Origin: JADGGM01 sp035277485
GTDB lineage: Bacteria > Gemmatimonadota > Gemmatimonadetes > Gemmatimonadales > Gemmatimonadaceae
DNA: 13,179 nucleotides
Reading direction: 5' to 3'
Assembly: GCA_035277485.1 (NCBI GenBank)
Contig: DATEKK010000086.1
Coordinates: 1 to 13,179, forward strand
This document shows positions 1 through 4,737 of the stretch, piece after piece. Every line of letters begins with the position of its first letter. The first letter of the stretch is position 1. The translations under genes were made by a program, and so were the position numbers. The notes below the pieces were generated by a model. The model did not search any database and was not told where the DNA came from. It saw nothing but the letters and a program-made list of their open reading frames with translations.

Positions 1-174
1 GCCAAGGATTCAGCCATGACAGTGCGAGTCGGATTGAACGGTGCGGCGCGATACGACGTGCTCGTACGGGCGCGCGGCTACCACGACTGGATTGCGCGAG
101 GCGTACGGGTGACTACTACGCGGTGCTGGATCGCCGTTCGCGGTCTCGATGTGTGGCTCGTCCCGAGCTCGTGA
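1..174 (+). CDS. C-terminal fragment, possible carboxypeptidase-regulatory-like beta domain protein (cut by left edge)
   Basis: A frame open from base 1 ends at TGA 172-174 and gives about 57 residues. An internal ATG lies at 16, but I see no ribosome site I trust and the frame is open upstream, so this is more likely the tail of a longer protein than a 52-residue gene. The segment YDVLVRARGYHDW followed by GVRVTTTRCW and a hydrophobic VWLVPSS end resembles the last strands of carboxypeptidase-regulatory-like (transthyretin-fold) domains, which often read 'GxYxVxVxAxGYxxWxxxGVxV' and close on a short L-P tail. This is a pattern match by eye; no catalytic function is implied. The next gene starts 79 bases downstream on the same strand, so the two could be co-transcribed. 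A second frame is open over the same bases (3-452) but is richer in Arg and Cys and looks less coding. Confidence 0.45.
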   Translation, partial: AKDSAMTVRVGLNGAARYDVLVRARGYHDWIARGVRVTTTRCWIAVRGLDVWLVPSS

Positions 175-252
175 ACGCCTCGCCCAACTGGCGGCACGGC
201 TCGACATCTCCGGGATGGACTGTACCTTCCGGCAACGCCGTTAGGAGCTGCC

Positions 253-1170
253 ATGATTGCTGCGTTGACATGTCTGGTCGCCGCGGTCGCGTGCCAGCGC
301 GTGGAGCCGGTCACTGCTCCACCGCGAATGCCGCCGGCGGCGCACGCAGTGGCGGGCCCTGCGGTCACGCTCTCCTTCACCTGCACGCTCGTGCGAAGCT
401 CGAGCACCATGTCGTGCGCGCCGGCTACGAAACGCGGCGCACCCGGCGATGATACGAACGGGACTCGCGCGGCAGCGGGTCTCTACGTGCAATTCGTTGC
501 GTTCAATCTGGTCGAGGACACCGTTAGGCAGATATGGTCCTTCGATGCGGGTCTCCACAATCTGCTGCAGCAATCGATCGGAACGCTGAATGGTGCGACC
601 GCCACCGGCTCGAAAGTATTCGTGACGGACATCCGTGCGACGCATGGACGCGGAACGGTCGGCATCATCGGCGCGGATGGCGTCGGGAACGGCACTGGTC
701 CGAACCAACCGTACTTCAACTACGACCAGATCGTCGGAGCCGGCGCCAATTCCGACACGAAACGGTGGAACGTCAGCGTGCCAAACGCCGTCACGGCCGT
801 GAGCATGGACATTCTCGTGGCGACCGATTTTCCCGCTGAGCAGACCGTCGCGATCCTACCTCCCGATACGATACCTGCGTGGGTCCGCGCCGATTCGAAC
901 GTGTCCACCGATTCGCCCAGGTTTTCCAAGCGTATCGTTCTGGTAAGGTTTCGCCCGACGGCTACACTGGCCGATCGCCAGCTCGCGATTGCGTTGGTGA
1001 ACGGAGTCGTCGTCGGCGGGCGACACGCCAGGGACGGTAGCCTTGGAGTGTACTACGTGAAGGTGGCCGACGATGGCTCCGGAAGTGGGATACTCGAAGC
1101 GGCCAAGACGCTCACCGCTCTGCCGCAGGTTCAATTCGCGATCTTCCAGGTAGTCCTCGACGAACTCTAA
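253..1170 (+). CDS. Secreted protein (probable lipoprotein) with subtilase-propeptide-like C-terminus
   Basis: 305 residues. The N-terminus is hydrophobic (residues 1-13) and runs into AVAC-Q, a weak lipobox with Cys14 as the possible lipidated residue; the n-region lacks the usual positive charges. A Pro/Ala-rich linker (17-40) follows. Residues 75-200 look like an all-beta extracellular domain with Gly/Thr/Asn-rich turns (QPYFNYDQIVG, WNVSVPNAVTAVSM, TDFPAEQ), a style I associate with Gemmatimonadota exported proteins. Residues about 227-297 (IVLVRFRPTATLADRQ ... GVYYVKVADDG ... ALPQVQFA) resemble the propeptide domain of S8 subtilases, yet no protease domain follows. A role as a free inhibitor or chaperone-like propeptide would be inference. 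The start is set by AGGAG at 243-247, five bases before ATG 253, and no earlier in-frame start exists after the stop at 172. One CGTTAGGC copy lies inside the gene (523) and one lies 27 bases after the stop. Confidence 0.8.
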   Translation: MIAALTCLVAAVACQRVEPVTAPPRMPPAAHAVAGPAVTLSFTCTLVRSSSTMSCAPATKRGAPGDDTNGTRAAAGLYVQFVAFNLVEDTVRQIWSFDAGLHNLLQQSIGTLNGATATGSKVFVTDIRATHGRGTVGIIGADGVGNGTGPNQPYFNYDQIVGAGANSDTKRWNVSVPNAVTAVSMDILVATDFPAEQTVAILPPDTIPAWVRADSNVSTDSPRFSKRIVLVRFRPTATLADRQLAIALVNGVVVGGRHARDGSLGVYYVKVADDGSGSGILEAAKTLTALPQVQFAIFQVVLDEL

Positions 1171-1270
1171 GTTCGCCAACATGATGGAGGGGCAACGTTA
1201 GGCGTCACAGTCTGACGAATCACACGTTATCGCCGACGTACTCCACCTCCCGCACCGAGATGGGGCATGC

Positions 1271-1462
1271 CTAACGGCGCCCTGCGTGGATAGCCGGATC
1301 CTGGCACCCAGAACGCGAAACTTGCTCGCTGAGCTCTGCAATGGGCCGGTACTTCAAGGTGGTGGGGCCTCCGATTGCCTTGCTGCCGCTGAAATAGTAG
1401 ATCCCGGGCGCCCAGGAGAACTTGCCGAGGGCGTCCGAGGTCACGGATATTGCGTTCGCACA
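1271..1462 (-). pseudogene. Minus-strand coding remnant without a start
   Basis: On the minus strand a 63-codon frame is open between a TAA (1463-1465) and a TAG (1271-1273). It reads like real protein: ISVTSDALGKFSWAPG, then IYYFSGSKAIGGPTTL and KYRPIAELSEQ. In the 41 codons at 1447-1325, 36 end in G or C, typical of true genes in a GC-rich genome; after 1325 this bias fades. There is no ATG in frame; the only alternative start is GTG at 1444. The TAG stop lies inside a CGTTAGGC word. The segment VTSDALGKFSWAPGIYYF resembles beta-strand/turn segments of carboxypeptidase-regulatory-like domains, but I cannot name a family. It is most likely the surviving piece of a decayed or truncated gene. 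A spurious frame is the alternative. Confidence 0.4.
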
Positions 1463-1481
1463 TTATTCAATGATAGAGAAA

Positions 1482-1516
1482 GGCGCCTGCTCCTCTCATT
1501 TTGAGTGCGAGGCGCC
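1482..1516. other. Hairpin in the gap before the kinase-methyltransferase gene
   Basis: GGCGCCT (1482-1488) pairs with AGGCGCC (1510-1516). Inside the loop, CTCA (1495-1498) pairs with TGAG (1502-1505) around a TTT loop. There is no T-run after it, so it is not a clear intrinsic terminator. It could be a leader structure or a decayed terminator. Confidence 0.3.
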
Positions 1517-1579
1517 CTGTCGTGACGCTTTGGTCGAGGCACGACACTGGAACCCCCGTCCCCCCGAATAAACGCATAC

Positions 1580-3295
1580 GTGTTGATTCGCCGACTCCAG
1601 AAGAAGGTCGTCACGACGTGGGTAATGCGGTCGATCTATCGCGACAAGGCGCGAACGTGGCTCGCGCGCTCGTGGTGGCGCGCTACGCACGGCGCCACAC
1701 GCAAGCTCGCATTCGCTGCGGTTGGCGCTGTCATCGCTCTGATCGTTGCATGGCGGGGTGATCTCGGGATCGCGATCGTGCCGCTTGCGGTGGGGCTCGC
1801 CCCACTGATCGCATCGTCGGTCGCATCGATCCGGCGCACTGTGCGCGTCGATCGTATTGCCCGCCGGCTTCGAACGGCATCGCCAGTTCCAGCGGTACGC
1901 GAAGGGCTACGTGCCATCGGTGTGGAAGACGCGACCGCGGACCGTTTGCTTTCGGCGGGCGCTGACGCAGAGGTGCGAATCGCGGCGTTCGACCAGAACA
2001 ATCGGGCTGTGAGCTGGATCGGTCCGATTCCGTTCTTCGGCGACGCGCTCATACCCGAGTCTGAATTCCGGGCGCGATCGCGGAACGCGCTGGAGCTCGT
2101 CATCTACAAGGGCGCGCTCTGCATCAAGAAGACGTATCGAAAGCGTTCGACATTCGAGGCGGAGGTTCTCGCGCTGGACACGCTCGAGAATGTCCGCGGC
2201 GTGCCGCGTCTGATTGCGGTCGATTCACGCGCCAAAGTGAGCTACCAGTCGTTCTTGCCGGGGCACAACGTCGGAACGCTCATGGCGGCGAACGGCACTT
2301 CTGTCTCCACGCAGTATCATCTCAGCGTCGGATTCGACGATCCCGGTCGTTGGGGTGAAGAGTCACGCGCCAAGGGCCGTGACCTCGCTGTCGCCGCGCT
2401 CACTGCCTCCGTCGGGAGTAACGGGGTCGCCAACCTCGGCGACCTGGTCACGCGCATACACGAACGCGGTGTGACAATCGGCGACGTGAAGTACGGCAAC
2501 GTGTTGCTCGTCGATGGCGAGCCCCATCTGTGCGACTTCGATGGGGCGGCCCTCCACGACCGCAACGACTGGCGATGCGTGCGTGCGCGCGCCGACGACC
2601 GCGAGAAATTCGACTACTTCTTTGGTGGCGAGCTACTGTCCGAGCGGAAATTCCGTAACGCGGTGGCCGAGTTGGCGCGGGCGCACCCCAGTCTCTTTTA
2701 CGCTCCTACCTACTACGGGCACGGCTATGAGAGCCAAGCGCCCGGCTCGATCGAGCTCGGCTCCGGGAAGTGGCTCTTCATCCGATCCCATCTGCCGGAA
2801 CTCGCGGGGAAGAGCGTGGTTGATCTGGGGTGCAACAACGCCTTGCTGCCTCTCGAGATGCTCCGTGCCGGCGCGCGCCGCGTCACAGCGTACGAGTTGA
2901 ATTCGGTGTTCGCGAAATACGCGCGGCTCAATCACCAGTGGTTCGAGTTCGTCGACAACGTGTCGTACGACGGATTCGAGCTCGTGGAGGGCTACATGCA
3001 CGACGCATGCGAACGCAACTGGTCGGGGTACGACGTTGCGACGGCGTTCTGCAGTCTGTACTACGAAGAGCCCGAGCAGATGGCGCGCATCGTGCGCACG
3101 TTGAGCGGCGACATCCCATGTTTCATCGTTCAGGCGAACGAGAATCCCGAGGAGCATTCCGGCGCACTGCTCGAGCGCGCGTCGCTCCGGTACCTCAGCG
3201 ATTTGCTTCGCTCCAATGGATACCCGGATCAGACCGTCGTGGAGTTCTCGTATTACGACAGGCCGCTGGTGATCGGGAGACGCGCGCGGTCGTGA
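1580..3295 (+). CDS. Membrane-anchored kinase-like / SAM-dependent methyltransferase fusion
   Basis: 571 residues from GTG 1580. Two hydrophobic segments (about 43-58 and 62-83) form a membrane hairpin. Residues about 170-325 show a protein-kinase-like fold: CIKKTYRKR (Lys183/184, candidate ATP lysine), Glu193/195, catalytic loop IHERGVTIGDVKYGN (Asp302, Lys304, Asn307) and metal motif CDFDG (Asp319). The GDVK form instead of HRD is typical of small-molecule or glycan kinases of this superfamily rather than Ser/Thr protein kinases. Residues about 380-570 form a Rossmann methyltransferase: VVDLGCNN (413-420) as SAM motif I, an acidic Glu439 ending the next strand, and YDVATAFCSLYY as motif IV. 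The family precedent is WbdD of E. coli O8/O9a, a methyltransferase-kinase that caps O-polysaccharide, but there the domain order is reversed. A glycan-capping role is inference. The start is uncertain: no Shine-Dalgarno precedes 1580, and TTG 1583 or ATG 1625 are alternatives. No exact GTTAGGC word lies inside it. Confidence 0.8.
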   Translation: MLIRRLQKKVVTTWVMRSIYRDKARTWLARSWWRATHGATRKLAFAAVGAVIALIVAWRGDLGIAIVPLAVGLAPLIASSVASIRRTVRVDRIARRLRTASPVPAVREGLRAIGVEDATADRLLSAGADAEVRIAAFDQNNRAVSWIGPIPFFGDALIPESEFRARSRNALELVIYKGALCIKKTYRKRSTFEAEVLALDTLENVRGVPRLIAVDSRAKVSYQSFLPGHNVGTLMAANGTSVSTQYHLSVGFDDPGRWGEESRAKGRDLAVAALTASVGSNGVANLGDLVTRIHERGVTIGDVKYGNVLLVDGEPHLCDFDGAALHDRNDWRCVRARADDREKFDYFFGGELLSERKFRNAVAELARAHPSLFYAPTYYGHGYESQAPGSIELGSGKWLFIRSHLPELAGKSVVDLGCNNALLPLEMLRAGARRVTAYELNSVFAKYARLNHQWFEFVDNVSYDGFELVEGYMHDACERNWSGYDVATAFCSLYYEEPEQMARIVRTLSGDIPCFIVQANENPEEHSGALLERASLRYLSDLLRSNGYPDQTVVEFSYYDRPLVIGRRARS

Positions 3296-3342
3296 TGCGC
3301 GATCGGCTTCCCGTACCAACGTTAGGCACCGGGAGACCTCGC

Positions 3343-3738
3343 ATGCGCCGACTCGGCGTCGTGCTCATTATCGCGCTGTTCGCCGGCTGCAGCGGCTCGA
3401 CCTCCGTCCACCCATTCGGCGGGACGTACGACTTGCTGAACATCGATGGGCGTTCCGATCCGCAGCCCCTCTATCCGGGCGCGAACGTCCAAGTCGTGAG
3501 CGGCACACTCGGTGTGGACGCGGACACGCTTCACCTCACGCTCGAGTTGCAGCCGCTCGACAGTAGTGGCCGGGCCGTGGGCGACATCACGCCGTCGCTT
3601 TCCGCGATTCCCTATGTCTCGTCCTGGCGGGTATCCCGTCGAGTACCGGATTCAGCGGGACCACGCGGCGGTTCTTGTTCACGCCTGCTCCATGAAGCAT
3701 CCCGGACGCGTGCGTTAGGCGATCGTTCGAACGTCTGA
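3343..3738 (+). CDS. Small lipoprotein, probably frameshifted near the C-terminus
   Basis: 131 residues as read. MRRLGVVLIIALFAGC-S is a good lipoprotein signal: two Arg, a hydrophobic core and a lipobox-like FAGC with Cys16. The mature part (GGTYDLLNIDGR ... GTLGVDADTLHLTLELQP) looks like a small beta-rich domain of the kind common in lipoproteins of this sort; function unknown. The start is set by GGGAGA at 3331-3336, six bases before ATG 3343, and the gene begins 47 bases after the kinase-methyltransferase stop. From about 3614 the coding character moves to the next frame, where GGYPVEYRIQRDH and AAVLVHACSMKHPGR read better and 18 of 26 codons end in G/C, against 11 of 26 in the annotated frame. 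That frame stops at TAG 3716-3718, inside a CGTTAGGC word. A real frameshift or a sequencing error would explain this. Confidence 0.65.
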   Translation: MRRLGVVLIIALFAGCSGSTSVHPFGGTYDLLNIDGRSDPQPLYPGANVQVVSGTLGVDADTLHLTLELQPLDSSGRAVGDITPSLSAIPYVSSWRVSRRVPDSAGPRGGSCSRLLHEASRTRALGDRSNV

Positions 3739-3739
3739 T

Positions 3740-3770
3740 AGCGGAGTGCGGCCACGAGCGGTACTCCGCT
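3740..3770 (+). terminator. Hairpin just after the lipoprotein stop
   Basis: AGCGGAGTGC (3740-3749) pairs with GTACTCCGCT (3761-3770) over ten pairs, one of them G-T, with an 11-base loop. It begins two bases after the stop at 3738. Only two T follow (3771-3772), so it is a strong stem with a poor U-tract. Termination is the simplest reading. Confidence 0.5.
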
Positions 3771-3839
3771 TTGGGCCAGATGCGCCGGGCTCTTCACCTC
3801 TGAGTGGCGCGCATTGTGCTGCCCCGCAGGGTACTTCGC

Positions 3840-3844
3840 GGAGG
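3840..3844 (+). promoter_or_regulatory. Ribosome binding site deciding the VOC start
   Basis: GGAGG lies four bases before ATG 3849. No comparable site precedes the upstream in-frame GTG at 3804, so the ATG is preferred. Confidence 0.6.
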
Positions 3845-3848
3845 CGCC

Positions 3849-4289
3849 ATGAGCCCAACAACCGACAAGCACGCCAGCACCGACTCGCCCGCGCGCGAGC
3901 GACGCCTCGTCCAGGGACTGTGGGGCGTGCGCTACCAAGTGACCAACGTGCCTCGCGCCGTCGAGTTCTACACGAGCATGCTCGAGTTCACGTTGGACTT
4001 TCAGAAACTGCCCGAGTTCGCTCAGGTCTCCGTCGGCGGCCTCAAGTTGATCTTGAGCGGACCGGGGGCGTCCGGGTCCCGGCCAATGCCGGATGGACGC
4101 GACCAGAGGCCGGGCGGCTGGAACCGCGTCATCCTCCGCGTGAACGACCTGCCATCGCGCATCGCCGAACTGAAACGGGCGGGTGCTCGATTCCGAAACG
4201 AGATGGAGGTCGGACCCGGCGGAAAACAAATACAAGTCGAGGATCCCGACGGCAACGCCATCGAGCTGTTCGAGCCTGCACAACGCTGA
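3849..4289 (+). CDS. VOC-fold (glyoxalase/bleomycin-resistance-like) protein lacking most metal ligands
   Basis: 146 residues from ATG 3849, a normal size for a one-chain, two-module VOC protein. Module one is GVRYQVTNVPRAVEFYTSML (26-45), module two NRVILRVNDLPSRIAELKRAG (92-112), and the domain closes with EDPDGNAIELFEP (131-143). In metal-dependent members each module starts with a His and ends with a Glu. Here the first His position is Gly26, the second is Arg93, the first-module acid position falls in GGLKLIL, and only Glu139 remains. It may therefore be a binding protein or an enzyme with a different metal site rather than a standard glyoxalase or dioxygenase. It stands alone between two hairpins (3740-3770 and 4300-4321), which suggests a monocistronic unit. 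Confidence 0.85.
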   Translation: MSPTTDKHASTDSPARERRLVQGLWGVRYQVTNVPRAVEFYTSMLEFTLDFQKLPEFAQVSVGGLKLILSGPGASGSRPMPDGRDQRPGGWNRVILRVNDLPSRIAELKRAGARFRNEMEVGPGGKQIQVEDPDGNAIELFEPAQR

Positions 4290-4299
4290 CATTTCTCTT

Positions 4300-4321
4300 G
4301 CGACGGCAACAACACCGTCGC
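4300..4321 (+). terminator. Hairpin after the VOC gene
   Basis: GCGACGG (4300-4306) and CCGTCGC (4315-4321) form a perfect seven-pair stem with an eight-base loop, 10 bases after the stop at 4289. There is no T-run, so this is a candidate terminator only. Confidence 0.4.
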
Positions 4322-4322
4322 C

Positions 4323-4351
4323 TTGACGCCGTGTCCGCCGGCCGGCATCTT
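4323..4351 (+). promoter_or_regulatory. Candidate sigma70-type promoter for padR-permease
   Basis: TTGACG (4323-4328, 5/6 to TTGACA) is followed after 17 bases by CATCTT (4346-4351, 3/6 to TATAAT). The predicted start, near 4357, falls inside the palindrome at 4353-4369, the arrangement expected for repression. The -10 match is weak. Confidence 0.35.
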
Positions 4352-4352
4352 G

Positions 4353-4369
4353 CCCGGAGTTACTCCGGG
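4353..4369. promoter_or_regulatory. Perfect 17-bp palindrome, candidate PadR operator
   Basis: CCCGGAGTTACTCCGGG is an exact inverted repeat of 8 bp around a single central base. It lies 8 bases before the padR ATG. As DNA it fits a dimeric winged-helix repressor such as PadR, which commonly autoregulates. As RNA, it can extend through CTTG (4349-4352) and CAAG (4373-4376) and would bury the GGGGAG ribosome site (4367-4372). Either reading makes it a control element for the operon. Confidence 0.5.
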
Positions 4370-4377
4370 GAGCAAGG

Positions 4378-4737
4378 ATGCCACGCGCAAAGGCACACGA
4401 GCCCGAAGACCTGCTGCGCGGGACCCTCGACGCGCTGGTCCTCAAGACGTTGTCGTGGGGCGACCGCCACGGCTACGAGATCGCGCGGTGGATCAAGCAC
4501 GTCTCCGGTGACACGCTCACCGTCGAAGATCGCGCCCTCTACCTCGCGCTGCATCGGCTCGAGGACCGCGGCCTCGTCGAGAGCGAATGGGGCCTCTCCG
4601 AGAACAATCGCCGCGCCAGGTACTATCGCCTAACGGGCGCCGGCCGCGCCGAGCTCCGCGCGCGCACGAGCCATCTCACCCGCTACACCCAGGCCCTGCT
4701 CCGCGTGCTCGGCGCGGCGCAATGGGACGCACCATGA
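4378..4737 (+). CDS. PadR-family transcriptional repressor
   Basis: 119 residues, the size of the short PadR subfamily. Residues 11-92 form the winged-helix domain: LLRGTLDALVLKTL, then GDRHGYEIARWI, the recognition region LYLALHRLEDRGLVES and the wing RARYYRLTGAGRAEL. The C-terminal helix (about 93-115) would make the dimer. PadR proteins of this subclass are often encoded just before large MacB/FtsX permeases and repress that operon; the ATGA overlap with the next gene fits. GGGGAG at 4367-4372 is five bases before the ATG and lies in the palindrome's 3' arm. The effector cannot be seen from the sequence. A minus-oriented GTTAGGC copy lies within the gene at 4628-4634. Confidence 0.9.
   Translation: MPRAKAHEPEDLLRGTLDALVLKTLSWGDRHGYEIARWIKHVSGDTLTVEDRALYLALHRLEDRGLVESEWGLSENNRRARYYRLTGAGRAELRARTSHLTRYTQALLRVLGAAQWDAP

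Larger units (their letters stand above)
1171..1579. other. Long gap with a gene remnant, two signature words and a hairpin
   Basis: No intact + strand gene is visible. The stretch holds a GTTAGGC copy at 1197-1203 (+), another at 1269-1275 (-), a minus-strand coding remnant (1271-1462), a relatively AT-rich patch at about 1455-1480, and a hairpin at 1482-1516. The last 60 bases before the GTG at 1580 contain C-runs (1553-1557, 1560-1565) and no convincing promoter hexamers or Shine-Dalgarno sequence. The transcription start of the following gene therefore stays unresolved. Confidence 0.6.

Noticed and set aside
123..452. 109-codon + frame across the start of the secreted protein gene
   Set aside because: It overlaps the signal peptide and has Arg/Cys/His-rich content. 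The frame starting at 253 has a ribosome site and a signal sequence.
2633..3319. Long minus-strand open frame antisense to the methyltransferase domain
   Set aside because: It is the complement of a well-supported domain and its Arg/Val-rich translation has no recognisable motif.
4587..4733. Possible longer N-terminus of the permease starting at 4587
   Set aside because: It would overlap the padR gene by 150 bases and reads as an Arg/Pro-rich shadow. ATG 4734, with the ATGA overlap, gives the expected ADOP N-terminus.
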